Position numbers and translations under genes: made by a program | Shown here: positions 34,074 to 43,374 of the stretch, in pieces | Layout of the letters: every line of letters begins with the position of its first letter | Position numbering within the stretch: the stretch's first letter is position 1 | The notes under the pieces: generated by a model | Seen by the model: the letters and a program-made list of their open reading frames with translations, nothing else | Database searches by the model: none | Told to the model about the DNA's origin: nothing | DNA from: Niabella yanshanensis | GTDB lineage: Bacteria; Bacteroidota; Bacteroidia; Chitinophagales; Chitinophagaceae | DNA: 64,000 bases | Direction: 5' to 3' | Assembly (NCBI RefSeq): GCF_034424215.1 | Contig: NZ_CP139960.1 | Span: 744,001-808,000 of the forward strand

Positions 34074-35246
34074 ATGAAAAAAGAAATTCTTATATCAGGT
34101 GGAGGCATTGCAGGATTAACAGCAGCCAAACTACTTTCACAGCAAGGACATCATGTAACAGTGATCGACAGGGCACCATCTTTCACAAAAGCAGGGTTCC
34201 TTATTTCCCTGAAAAGTTTTGGCGTTAAAATTATGGATGAGCTGGGGCTAACAGCAAAACTCCTGCGTGAATCGTCGCCTTCTGAGTATGCTGCTTTTAC
34301 TGAATCAAATGATCAGGTCATTCAACAGATCAGCTATGAAAAGATGAACAAAAATACCGAACGCTCTGTGCTGATTTCGCGTGGCAGCCTTCATCATGTT
34401 TTATTTGAAAATATAAAAGACGAAGTAAAGGTGCTGCTAAATACAACCATTAGCCGGCTGGCTCAAAAAGGAAATACCACAATTGTTACATTGTCTGATG
34501 GAAAAGAGATCACGGCAGACCTGGTAATTGTATCAGAGGGCTTGCGTTCATCTACAAGGGGACAATATTTTAAAGGTTGCAAAGTGGAAGATTTCAATAC
34601 CCTGTATATGGGTGGCCAATTGAAATTTCTTCACGGTTATACTGTCGGCTCCTTCAAAATTTATATCGATGTGAATAAAATGCTTTCTATCTATCCGGTT
34701 GCCCCGGATGAAATTGCCATTCAATGCTATATTCATCACGAAGGAGAATTAGCAACAAGCAGCTTAAATGCTGCTGAGCTGTTAGGAAGTTCGTTCAGTG
34801 AGTACAGCCAAGAAATACGGGATTTACTTAGCCGCTTTATAGCAAATGGATTAATGTTCGTTGACAAAATGGGTATGGTAAATGCCCCTGACCTGGTAAA
34901 TGGCAATCTTGTTTTATTAGGTGATGCGGGTTACTGTCCCACTGCGCTCTCTGGCATGGGGGCATCACTATCCATCTATGGGGCTAAAGCATTAGCATAT
35001 TTCATAGGCAAAACACCGGAAAATATATCATCTGCCTGCAAAAACTACAATACATTAATGCAACCGATCATTCAAAAATTCCAGGGAAATGCAAAAAAAA
35101 ATGCGGCCTCTTTTATCCCCTCAAATGAAGAACGGCTGAATCAGTTCGTCCATTCTTTCCGGTCAGCATCTGATGAGGATTTACAAAAAATAATGACCGA
35201 TCCAATTTTATTAACGGAAGATCAATTAAACTTCAAAACAAGCTAA
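34074..35246 (+). CDS. FAD-dependent monooxygenase
   Basis: A 390-aa group A flavin monooxygenase related to TetX/PHBH-type enzymes. The N-terminal dinucleotide fold has SGGGIAGLTAAKLL (about 8-21), the DG-like segment is represented by LVIVSEGLRSSTR, and the second FAD motif is LLGDAGYCPT (G283-D284). It would hydroxylate an aromatic or polycyclic compound using NAD(P)H and O2. Divergent from an AraC regulator, it looks like an inducible detoxification gene. Tetracycline inactivation is possible but not shown. Confidence 0.88.
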   Translation: MKKEILISGGGIAGLTAAKLLSQQGHHVTVIDRAPSFTKAGFLISLKSFGVKIMDELGLTAKLLRESSPSEYAAFTESNDQVIQQISYEKMNKNTERSVLISRGSLHHVLFENIKDEVKVLLNTTISRLAQKGNTTIVTLSDGKEITADLVIVSEGLRSSTRGQYFKGCKVEDFNTLYMGGQLKFLHGYTVGSFKIYIDVNKMLSIYPVAPDEIAIQCYIHHEGELATSSLNAAELLGSSFSEYSQEIRDLLSRFIANGLMFVDKMGMVNAPDLVNGNLVLLGDAGYCPTALSGMGASLSIYGAKALAYFIGKTPENISSACKNYNTLMQPIIQKFQGNAKKNAASFIPSNEERLNQFVHSFRSASDEDLQKIMTDPILLTEDQLNFKTS

Positions 35247-35410
35247 GGTAGTTGGTAAGCCAACTACCCAAGACACCAGATAAAATGTCTTTACAGTGTA
35301 CCAGGTGGTCTCACCGGTCTCCGGGTTTGTTTCTTCGCTAAAAAATTTACCTGTCATCCCACGCCTATTTGTCACCGCATATTTAATCATTCTGTTTGCA
35401 GCAATATAGG

Positions 35411-36118
35411 CTACTTCACTTTAGTAGGGCGCACTTCTATTTTGCTTGGTAAAACATTAGGGTTCATTTTCAACAGATCTACTACGATTTGTCCAAGATC
35501 AGCGGGTTGAATTTTCCATGCATCTTCCTCATTTGGAATATGCCCGTTAAACTCGGAGCTCACTGAGCCAGGCATAATCGTTGTACATTTTATACCGTAA
35601 CTGCGCAGATCGAGCATCGCCGCCTGCGTAAACCCAACCACCCCAAATTTTGATGCATTATATCCTGCTGCCTGGGCAAAGAAATTGGTTCCAGCCAGTG
35701 AAGCCATGGAGATGTAATAACCCTTATTTTGTTTTAACTGGTCAACGGTTGCTTTTAAAGTATGAAATACGCCAGTCAGGTTGGTATCGATCATGGCATT
35801 CCAGTCCTCCAGTGTCAGCTCGTCGACCGGGGCAAACTTCCCTATACCCGCATTTGCAATCACCACATCCAACTTACCAAATGTCTTTATGACCTGCTCA
35901 ACTGCCCGGACTTCATCTTCAAAGTTTCTTACATCGGCTTGCAAGACTAAAACATTTTCACTTCCCAGAGTTTGCTTAGCCACTTCTGCAGCCTGGATAT
36001 TTCGACCGGATATGGCGACTTTAACTCCATTCTCCATTAAAGCTCTGGCTATTCCCAATCCTATACCCTTTGTTCCTCCTGTTATGTAGGCTACTTTGTT
36101 TTCTATGTTTTGCATCAT
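35411..36118 (-). CDS. short-chain dehydrogenase/reductase
   Basis: A 235-aa classical SDR: NAD(P)-binding GGTKGIG (14-20), NAG (89-91), catalytic serine in SMAS (S140) and YNASK (Y153, K157). It acts on an unknown alcohol or ketone in the cytoplasm. It lies 50 bp downstream of jetC on the same strand, at the position where jetD would be expected in a Wadjet operon, although there is no functional reason to link it to Jet. Confidence 0.93.
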   Translation of the reverse strand: MMQNIENKVAYITGGTKGIGLGIARALMENGVKVAISGRNIQAAEVAKQTLGSENVLVLQADVRNFEDEVRAVEQVIKTFGKLDVVIANAGIGKFAPVDELTLEDWNAMIDTNLTGVFHTLKATVDQLKQNKGYYISMASLAGTNFFAQAAGYNASKFGVVGFTQAAMLDLRSYGIKCTTIMPGSVSSEFNGHIPNEEDAWKIQPADLGQIVVDLLKMNPNVLPSKIEVRPTKVK

Positions 36119-36168
36119 TATTTATTTTATCATTATTTTTTACCGCTACAGCTCTGAAGCTAACCTTT

Positions 36169-39100
36169 TTACGCCACCACTTCTTCCTTATTCTTTATTT
36201 TTTGCTGCAGTTCCTTAATCGTCATATTATACATCACACTATGCCGGTTATTTACTCTTTGCACCAGGTGCACATGGGCAATATAATCCTGCACAATCTG
36301 TATCTTATCACTAGGCGTTACCACCAGTAATTGCAAGTGTAATTGTTTACAAAGCTCCATCAGGTAGGTAGCCTTATCCTCATCCTGGTTACTAAAGCTT
36401 TCATCTACGGCTATAAAACGCAGGCTGCGGCTGTTTTTCCCTTCGCGGGTAATACCAAACTGGTAGGCTATGGCACTACACAATATGGTATAAGTTAATT
36501 GCGCCTTCTCCCCTCCCGATAACTGCCCCATCTGGCGATAGGTTTTCTTCAGCTCATTGGTATTCCTGTATTTCTCATCGGCCCAAAACTCAAACCAGTT
36601 ACGCACATCCATTACACGGGCACGATAGCTTTCACTTTCATCCAGGCTATCGATAAGCGGTTGTACTTTCTGGCGGAAGTGAAGGGCCTTATCTTCAAAC
36701 TTACTTTGTTGCCAGTTGGCAGCTTGCGGCAAAGCATCCAGTAACGCGTTGCGGAAAGCCTTAATGGTTGCATCAGGCACCGATCGTTTACCCAGCTGAA
36801 TATAAGTATCGGGCAGACGGTTAAAGTTAATAACCCCTAAAGATTGGTTGAGTTTGTTCACGCTGTTATTGATCTCCCGCTCCCATTTCTCCATCTCCTC
36901 GTTGAGTCCGCCAATTTTGTACGTTATTGTGTCGTTGATGAAATTCTCAAAGTCTCTTCTGTATTTGGGCAGGTTCTCTGTTTCCAGTTTATCCAGCCAT
37001 TCTTTAAACTCTTCGGCATAAACGGCCTCCTCCGGTAAATACTGTACATCACTATACCAGTCTGGAAAGCGCTGCAGCAATGTGGGTGAAGGGTTTTTAA
37101 TCTGGCTGATGCTGCGGTTTAAATGCGTTTCCGTTTTATGCAGTTGTTGTTGAATCGAAGCAGCTTCAGCATCCAGCTTTTCTTTAAATAAGCGATAAGT
37201 TTCTTCAATCGTGTCCAGCGTAACGCCACCCAAAGCTATGGCATGCTGCTGCTGAAACTGCAACAACTCATCTTTATTTTCGGGTGTAATGTGCTGCAAT
37301 AAAATCTGCAAGGTAGTTTTGAGTTGCATTCTTCCGTTAACACGATTTTCCAAGGTGGTCACTTCACCATTAGCAGATAGCCATTTCTTTTCCGCTTCGG
37401 CGCGTTGTGCCATCACTTCATCGAGCTGAGCCGTTAGGGCCTGTAGCTGGTTATTGCTTTGGCTCAGTTCTTTGATCTGCTCCTCTGTTTTATGTAAGCC
37501 CCTTTGGAAACCTGCCACATCTAACAAAGCGAATCCACCATGCTCCTGCAGGCGACTTAAGGCATAAAACTGTTTCTGTAAACGTCCTGCCCGACTGCGG
37601 CAACGCTCTATAATTTCAGCCGTATTGGCCAGCTCATCCGTTAGCTTATTCCGGCGCATGATCAGCGCTTCTTTTTTACGCTCATTGTTCCAGCCCATTA
37701 CATAACGGCCAGCGTCATTCACGCCCGGACGGTCATCCTTTTCATGTCGATTACGGTTTTTAACCAGACCATTAAGTGTAATGGCTTTATCATATCGCTC
37801 CAGGGTCTTTTCATCGTTCAGGCATACATAAGAAAATTGTTGTATCACCTGTTGCTGTACCCACTCAGATAGTGTATGATCGGGATGAAAATCCAGCTTG
37901 TAAAAAACCGTCTGGTCTTCCGCCAGGGCGGGTATCGTGTCCTTTACGTGGTAGTACACCAGCCTTGCGCCGATATTGGTTTGGTTGATATAGCGGGTTA
38001 CTCTCTTATAGTGCTTATCGGGGACCAGCAACCGCAAAGAAAAGCCATGCAACAACTTCTCTAAAGCCGGCTGCCAATGCAGCTCTTCCGGTTTTACCTG
38101 TACCAGCTCGCCTGCAAAAGGCAGGTCAGCAGTTTCCAGCCTCAATGCATTACACAATTCTCTTCGCACATTGACCAGGTGAGCCGGTATATTACTTTTG
38201 CTGTGCAATAAAATATTCAGCTCTCTTTCCAGCTGCTCCCGCTCATCATTTGCTTTCCGGTGTTGGTTCTTCGCATCAAAATCATCATCTTCATTCAGGC
38301 GGTTTTCCCGGTCCAGCCTCATAGCGGCTCTGGCCGTTTCTTTCTGTATCCGCTTATAGCTTTCTTCGTCGGAGGCTGTTTTATCCTCCAAATGCAATGT
38401 AGTACACCATTCGGTAAACAGGGCCAGGTTCGCTTCCGCTTCCTTCTTCTTTACTTGCAGCTCTTTTAACTCCTGCTCTAGTTGCTTTAAACGCTGACCC
38501 GCTTTATTTTGCTCGATCTGGTTGCGGGTAGTTCGTTCTTCTTCGTGTAACCGGTCTATGGTTTCTTTAAGATCCGCGGCATGTTGTTCCAGTGTTTTGA
38601 TGTTGCTGGCATCTTCTTCCAATGCCTCCTGTAACAAAGCATCCTGGGTATAGCTTTTCCAGATACTGGCGGTTTGCACCGATTGCTGTATCGTTTTCTG
38701 TTGATCCTGCAGGTTTTTAAACCCGGTGTAATGCTCGTGCACCGGTTGCAGCAAACGTATCTGCTCTTCTGCTTTTTCTATATTACGCTGCGCATCCAGC
38801 AAGGTAGCCAGGTGTTTTTTCAGCTCCTGGAAAGCCGACTCCATATCCCGGGGTTCCAGCATGTGGGTGCGGATGAAATCGTCCAGGTTGCCCAGTACTT
38901 TAATACCTACTGTCTGATTGAACAAGGTCAGGGCCTGAATGCTCTGCATACCCAACACATCTACCATGCGGTTGGCGTATTTGCTGGCTGCATCAAACCA
39001 TTCTACCTGTTTCCGGCTGCCTTTATTGTATTGCTGGTCTATCCTGCGTTTCCAGGCATTGCCCAGGTCAAAAGGTTTAAAATCCGTTTCAATGCGCAGG

Positions 39101-39564
39101 CTTTTATGGGCAATGCCAAACCGCTTCTGCATATCGCCATTGGTAAAATACCGTACCTGGAACAGGGTTACTTCCTGCTGCGCCTCATTGGTGAAGTTGG
39201 CAAGCAGTATACTGTAGGCCTCATCCCGGTTTTCACGGAGATAAAGGGTTTTGGTGACACCCGTATCTGAGTTAATGGTACCATAGCCACCCATCACATA
39301 GGTATCTTCGGTACGGTCGCCCTTTTTTTCACTACCACTACTCTGGTTGTAAAAACGGTATCTTTTTTCGGGAACGATCAGGGTAAGCAGTGCATCCACG
39401 AAAGTGGTTTTACCGCTACCGTTGGCCCCGGTTAACAGGCTGGTTTCACCATTAGGCATAATGGTATGTATCTGCTCATCAAAAGTGCCCCAGTTAAACA
39501 CTTCCATGTATTGTAACCGGAACCCGCTCTTCTCATTATCCGTGCTGAATACGCTTAGCTGCAT
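36169..39564 (-). CDS. jetC: JetC/MksB-like SMC ATPase
   Basis: A 1131-aa SMC/MukB-like ATPase: N-terminal MEVFNWGTFDEQ, Walker A GANGSGKT (46-53), long coiled-coil arms through the middle, ABC signature SGGEKAQ (1016-1022), and Walker B FIAVDES with D1054-E1055. In Wadjet/MksBEF complexes it forms a DNA-loop-extruding motor with JetA (kleisin) and JetB; Wadjet uses this to recognise small circular DNA such as plasmids. It overlaps jetB by 29 bp. The gene is intact. A JetD (DUF2220/DUF3322) nuclease would be expected next but is absent from the window. Confidence 0.92.
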   Translation of the reverse strand: MQLSVFSTDNEKSGFRLQYMEVFNWGTFDEQIHTIMPNGETSLLTGANGSGKTTFVDALLTLIVPEKRYRFYNQSSGSEKKGDRTEDTYVMGGYGTINSDTGVTKTLYLRENRDEAYSILLANFTNEAQQEVTLFQVRYFTNGDMQKRFGIAHKSLRIETDFKPFDLGNAWKRRIDQQYNKGSRKQVEWFDAASKYANRMVDVLGMQSIQALTLFNQTVGIKVLGNLDDFIRTHMLEPRDMESAFQELKKHLATLLDAQRNIEKAEEQIRLLQPVHEHYTGFKNLQDQQKTIQQSVQTASIWKSYTQDALLQEALEEDASNIKTLEQHAADLKETIDRLHEEERTTRNQIEQNKAGQRLKQLEQELKELQVKKKEAEANLALFTEWCTTLHLEDKTASDEESYKRIQKETARAAMRLDRENRLNEDDDFDAKNQHRKANDEREQLERELNILLHSKSNIPAHLVNVRRELCNALRLETADLPFAGELVQVKPEELHWQPALEKLLHGFSLRLLVPDKHYKRVTRYINQTNIGARLVYYHVKDTIPALAEDQTVFYKLDFHPDHTLSEWVQQQVIQQFSYVCLNDEKTLERYDKAITLNGLVKNRNRHEKDDRPGVNDAGRYVMGWNNERKKEALIMRRNKLTDELANTAEIIERCRSRAGRLQKQFYALSRLQEHGGFALLDVAGFQRGLHKTEEQIKELSQSNNQLQALTAQLDEVMAQRAEAEKKWLSANGEVTTLENRVNGRMQLKTTLQILLQHITPENKDELLQFQQQHAIALGGVTLDTIEETYRLFKEKLDAEAASIQQQLHKTETHLNRSISQIKNPSPTLLQRFPDWYSDVQYLPEEAVYAEEFKEWLDKLETENLPKYRRDFENFINDTITYKIGGLNEEMEKWEREINNSVNKLNQSLGVINFNRLPDTYIQLGKRSVPDATIKAFRNALLDALPQAANWQQSKFEDKALHFRQKVQPLIDSLDESESYRARVMDVRNWFEFWADEKYRNTNELKKTYRQMGQLSGGEKAQLTYTILCSAIAYQFGITREGKNSRSLRFIAVDESFSNQDEDKATYLMELCKQLHLQLLVVTPSDKIQIVQDYIAHVHLVQRVNNRHSVMYNMTIKELQQKIKNKEEVVA

Positions 39565-40126
39565 GTGCTGTCAGTTGCTGTTTAAAATCTTCTAAAATTT
39601 CACTGTCTACCCGGGCCTTGATGATCTTTTTGATCCTGAACTTCTGTTCGTCTGCCACATCATGATTTTCCGATCGCTCCAAAAACCCGTTTTCTTCTGC
39701 CCTGTCGATGAGCCTGTCAATGTCCTTAAGCATCTTTACCCGGCTGGCATTCTCCTTAAAAAACAGTTCGGCGTATTCTTTTATCTCGCGTCGTTTTTTG
39801 ATCAGTTCCCGGTGGGTGGCTTCACCTACTTCAAACTCGGCCATCATATCGCGCAGCAATACTAGCATCACACTTTCATCATAGGTAAGGCTGCGGCGCT
39901 GGGCCCAGCTTACACCGGTGGTATCTTCTTCGGTAATGCTATGTTTAATATAAGCATAGCCGTCCTGCTCGTCCAGCACCAGGGTTAAGCCCAGTTGCTG
40001 TAAAAAGCCTGTCAATTCGGCCCTGTATTGCACCAGTTTTTCCCAGCTGCTTTTTTCCAGGTACTCTACGGGCCCCTTCAGCAGTTTTATAAATACGGGG
40101 GTGAATGCATGTATTGTATCCGCCAT
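39536..40126 (-). CDS. jetB: JetB/MksE-like protein (DUF4194)
   Basis: A 196-aa DUF4194 protein, with LTYDESVMLVLLRDMMAEFE and a THRELIKKRREIKEYAELFF region typical of JetB. It would bind the kleisin JetA as the KITE-like (MksE) subunit of the complex. Ten bases separate it from jetA and it overlaps jetC by 29 bp, so the three form a single operon. Confidence 0.9.
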   Translation of the reverse strand: MADTIHAFTPVFIKLLKGPVEYLEKSSWEKLVQYRAELTGFLQQLGLTLVLDEQDGYAYIKHSITEEDTTGVSWAQRRSLTYDESVMLVLLRDMMAEFEVGEATHRELIKKRREIKEYAELFFKENASRVKMLKDIDRLIDRAEENGFLERSENHDVADEQKFRIKKIIKARVDSEILEDFKQQLTAHAAKRIQHG

Positions 40127-40135
40127 CTTCCATTC

Positions 40136-41605
40136 TTATTTGCTAAATAATAAATAAGGTACTTCCACAAATTTGGTCGCTTCTTTATTAAGTGGTATCA
40201 ATTCTACCGCGGTGCCAATGATCTGTACCCTTTTTGATTTTTCTTTTAAGAAGCTGTAATACCCTATCACTTCGGCCAGGCCATTGTCTAAAGAGGTCGC
40301 TTCTACAATTTCTTTTAAGGTAGCCGTCTGCTTGTCTTTCAGTACCTGCTCCACCTTATTCCACAGCATTTTTTTGTCGATAAAAGCCGTGTTCAGCAAA
40401 CGGTTGAACCGTTCCATATCGGCTATCTTTTCCACCGCGGCAACCGGTTGCTTTAAAGTAGCAGCTGATCTTTTTTCTTCCAGCGCCAGCTTCCGGTCCA
40501 TTATTATTTTTATTTCGGCAGGTTCTTCTACCTGCAGGCCTGCATCGATTGGCTCCTCCTCCATCAGGTCAAATACCAGCTCTTTAATGCTACTGATCTG
40601 TTGCCTTAACCGGCGATGGCGGGCAATTTCTTTTTCGGTAATAATGCGGCTCAGCTTTTCAGCCATTTTATCATTGGCGTCATATACCGATTTACCCTGC
40701 TCCAGCAGGAAGGATTTAATGTTTTGCAGGAAGTCGGTATCTGCTTCCAGCTCCCGGTCCTGCAGCAATAGCAGCAACTGCTCGGTTAGGTTACGCCATT
40801 CCTCCTGCCCGTTGCGGGAGATCAAAAAGTCCCAGAAAGCATAAAAGCTCTTGCCCTGGTTGCTGCTGCGCAGCGCATCGTACGATTCGAAGGCAAAGCC
40901 TACAATGGTACCCTTATGCTGTTCGGCTTTGGTATGTTGTTCAACAATATTGCGATGGATCTGCTTGAAATTATCTTCTACTTCCCTGAAATCGCCGATC
41001 AGCTCATAACAAAGCTTAATAAACAGGTCAAGCCGCTCCTGTACCTGCGCATTATTATAGCGTTGAGGCGCTACACCCAGCTCCAGGGCTTTTATTTCCT
41101 TGTCAATTTCCGCCCTCCGGTCTTTCAGTATCTGTAATTTCTTCTCCTTATCGTCCTCGGTATTTTCAACCATATCGCGCAAAGAGCCAAAGAGCATTTT
41201 AAACCGGCTTTCCGTCCCCACATGGTTTTGCCCCAGTTGCAGGTTCTGCATCCATTGAAATACTTTTTCGGTATAGGCGCTCAGCTGGTAATTGGTATTG
41301 CCTTCGGTATCGGGGTAATCCTGCAGTATGCGTTTTTGTACCCAGCTCACCAGGTACTTGCGGCTGCGGCTTTCTTCGTCCTCGCCAAATTCTATACGGG
41401 CTTCTTCCAGGTCCTCGGTACCATCGTCATGCTGGCTCAGGGTTTCTGCCAACAGGGGTACCAATTGCTCTTCCTTTACCACCATGCGGCGATTTTCTTT
41501 AAACACCGTATATAAAAATGGTAATACCCAGCCGGCATTGCGCAGTCGCAGCATTTGCAAAGCCGGGGAAGATTGTATTAAAAAGTTTATGTTTTCGCTT
41601 GTCAT
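40136..41605 (-). CDS. jetA: JetA/MksF-like kleisin (DUF3375)
   Basis: A 489-aa DUF3375 protein. Recognisable parts are SPALQMLRLRNAGWVLPFLY near the start, FREVEDNFKQIHRNI in the middle, and DALRSSNQGKSFYAFWDFL. It is the MukF/MksF-like kleisin that bridges the SMC heads. It is first in the leftward jetABC operon; upstream is the repeat-rich 638-bp gap. The length is normal for JetA. Confidence 0.92.
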   Translation of the reverse strand: MTSENINFLIQSSPALQMLRLRNAGWVLPFLYTVFKENRRMVVKEEQLVPLLAETLSQHDDGTEDLEEARIEFGEDEESRSRKYLVSWVQKRILQDYPDTEGNTNYQLSAYTEKVFQWMQNLQLGQNHVGTESRFKMLFGSLRDMVENTEDDKEKKLQILKDRRAEIDKEIKALELGVAPQRYNNAQVQERLDLFIKLCYELIGDFREVEDNFKQIHRNIVEQHTKAEQHKGTIVGFAFESYDALRSSNQGKSFYAFWDFLISRNGQEEWRNLTEQLLLLLQDRELEADTDFLQNIKSFLLEQGKSVYDANDKMAEKLSRIITEKEIARHRRLRQQISSIKELVFDLMEEEPIDAGLQVEEPAEIKIIMDRKLALEEKRSAATLKQPVAAVEKIADMERFNRLLNTAFIDKKMLWNKVEQVLKDKQTATLKEIVEATSLDNGLAEVIGYYSFLKEKSKRVQIIGTAVELIPLNKEATKFVEVPYLLFSK

Positions 41606-42243
41606 GCCCTGTTTCTCACTTTATCGGGGTACGCAAAATAAGATAATATGGGGATTATGAAAGGAGAAGCTATGCACATATTAGCCACGTGGCGGGATGT
41701 CGTGAGTTGACAAATGACAGGTTAGTGCATGACAGATGACAGTTAGAAGCAGACGAGTCGAAAGATGACAGTTGACAGGATCAAGGTGATCCAAGGCATG
41801 GATGACAGATCATTGATTGTTCACCGGCTGTCGGCTATGAACTATCAGCTATCGCCAATTAACAAAAAAAAGCCAGGGTAGACACCCTAGCCGTTGCTAA
41901 CCTATGAAAAACAGTATGAAGGTACAACCTTACTAATAACTTTTGAAATATTTTTTTAACTTTTTTTTATTTACTTGCAACAGCAGTTAAAATTCTCAGG
42001 GCTGTTCATTTTGATTGACTTGCTGTGTTTTTAAGTATATAGCGATAATCCTCTTCACTTCCATCAAAGAATATAAATCGTCAAAAACACAGAAGGCAAC
42101 AATAATGATAAGGCTTCAATAGAGAGAAACTTGTGAATGAAGTTCGTTTTAAGTAAAAGAGCGTATAAAATAAATTGCCAACTGGTTCTATTTTCGTAGT
42201 GATCCACTTTGAGTTACTCCTCAATCTCCACTACGTTAAACAC
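41606..42243. other. non-coding gap with word repeats and a terminator
   Basis: 638 bp between jetA and the last capsule gene, both leftward. The part at 41700-41850 contains degenerate GTTGACAAATGACAG, TGCATGACAGATGACAG and GATGACAGTTGACAG words of the same family as in 23573-23837. The terminator at 41864-41891 ends the capsule operon. The remaining AT-rich stretch (41940-42240) shows nothing I can support. Confidence 0.55.
41864..41891 (-). terminator. Rho-independent terminator of the capsule locus
   Basis: On the minus strand an 8-bp stem (GCTAGGGT with ACCCTGGC, one T:G pair) with a GTCT loop is followed by eight T. It lies 353 bp downstream of the last capsule gene and faces the right way for the 64-42 kb leftward operon. 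Confidence 0.75.
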
Positions 42244-43374
42244 CTATTCATGTAAACCATAATACTCAAAAGTGCTCGATATAACTTTTTTTAGGGACAA
42301 CTCTTCCACCATTTTCTCTCTCGAAAGCCTACCCATTTTCTCTCTACTATCTTTATCTGAAAGCAATTTGCCCAGTGCTTCGGCTAAGGCTACATGATCT
42401 TTAGCTGGTACCAGATAACCATTTACTTCATGCTCTACGCACTCCTTACAACCGGGTACGTTAGTGGTAACAATAGGTCGGCCAACCGCCATTGCTTCAA
42501 TCAGGGATTTGGGTAGTCCCTCCCGGTAAGAAGGTAAACAAACAATATCGGCTTCTTCAAGTAAAGGGCGAACATCTTTTTGGTGGCCTATCCATTCAAT
42601 ATAACCTGGTATCAACATTCTTTGAAGCTCGCTTTCAGATATACCTGACGGATTATGGTCGTCAATATCACCGGCAAGAACAAAAACTGCTTTATTTTCC
42701 CAATTTATTTTTAACAAATTGGCGGCGTCAATAAACTCTACAATCCCCTTATCATAGAGCATTCTTGCCGTTACCACAACTTTTATCCTACCGGTAGTAA
42801 CGGGTTGCTTATAAGAAAAAATCGTTTCATCTACACCAGCCCCTTTTATCAGCTTGTAATTACCTCTATCGAGGAAGCCCATAGTCTTATACAAACTAAT
42901 ATCGTCCGGATTTTGAAATATAAACTGCACGTTGCCAGAATAAGCAAGTTGCATCAAACCCTTTAATATCTTCTGTACCAACCCGTTTCTTCCGTTTATA
43001 AAATTATAACCCAGGCCACTTATAGCGTTAAAAATTTTAAAGTTCTTTCCTCTGTTAAGCCTGGCGGCAAGGGACCCATACAAAACCGGCTTGATCGTTA
43101 CATTATGGATAATGTTGGGCTGATATTTGGCAAAAAGGTTCGTTAGGTGAGCAATAACTTTCAATTCCTTTAAGGGGTTTTTACCGGCCCGATCGAAGTC
43201 AACGTTAAGAAAATGAATACCACATTCTTCAATTTCAGACCGCCTCCCTGTGTCCCGTGCCAGCAAAAAAACATCAAATCCCTTATTTTTCATGGCAATA
43301 GCCAGTGGTAAACGATGGGATATAAAAAACCAATCAACATTTACAACATAAAAAATCTTCTTCTTTTCACTCAT
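42244..43374 (-). CDS. GT4-type glycosyltransferase
   Basis: A 376-aa GT-B enzyme of the GT4 family. The N-terminal half begins VNVDWFFISHRLPLAIAMKNKGFDVFLLA, and the C-terminal half has TARMLYDKGIVEFIDAA, EADIVCLPSYREGLPKSLIEAMAVGRPIVTTNVPG, the usual E-x7-E nucleotide-sugar site. Similar proteins act on undecaprenyl-linked GalNAc or related acceptors. It is the last gene of the capsule operon and overlaps the epimerase gene by 4 bp; a sugar made by that gene may be its donor. Confidence 0.9.
   Translation of the reverse strand: MSEKKKIFYVVNVDWFFISHRLPLAIAMKNKGFDVFLLARDTGRRSEIEECGIHFLNVDFDRAGKNPLKELKVIAHLTNLFAKYQPNIIHNVTIKPVLYGSLAARLNRGKNFKIFNAISGLGYNFINGRNGLVQKILKGLMQLAYSGNVQFIFQNPDDISLYKTMGFLDRGNYKLIKGAGVDETIFSYKQPVTTGRIKVVVTARMLYDKGIVEFIDAANLLKINWENKAVFVLAGDIDDHNPSGISESELQRMLIPGYIEWIGHQKDVRPLLEEADIVCLPSYREGLPKSLIEAMAVGRPIVTTNVPGCKECVEHEVNGYLVPAKDHVALAEALGKLLSDKDSREKMGRLSREKMVEELSLKKVISSTFEYYGLHE

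Noticed and set aside
38674-39270. 198-codon rightward frame within jetC
   Set aside because: Antisense shadow of the SMC-like gene, which has clear Walker A, signature and Walker B motifs.
40284-40844. 186-codon rightward frame within jetA
   Set aside because: Serine/cysteine-rich antisense shadow of a well-supported DUF3375 gene.
41904-41936. Ten-residue leader peptide before the terminator-like hairpin
   Set aside because: The short ATG frame is on the plus strand, but the hairpin and T-tract work for the minus strand, so an attenuator arrangement does not fit.
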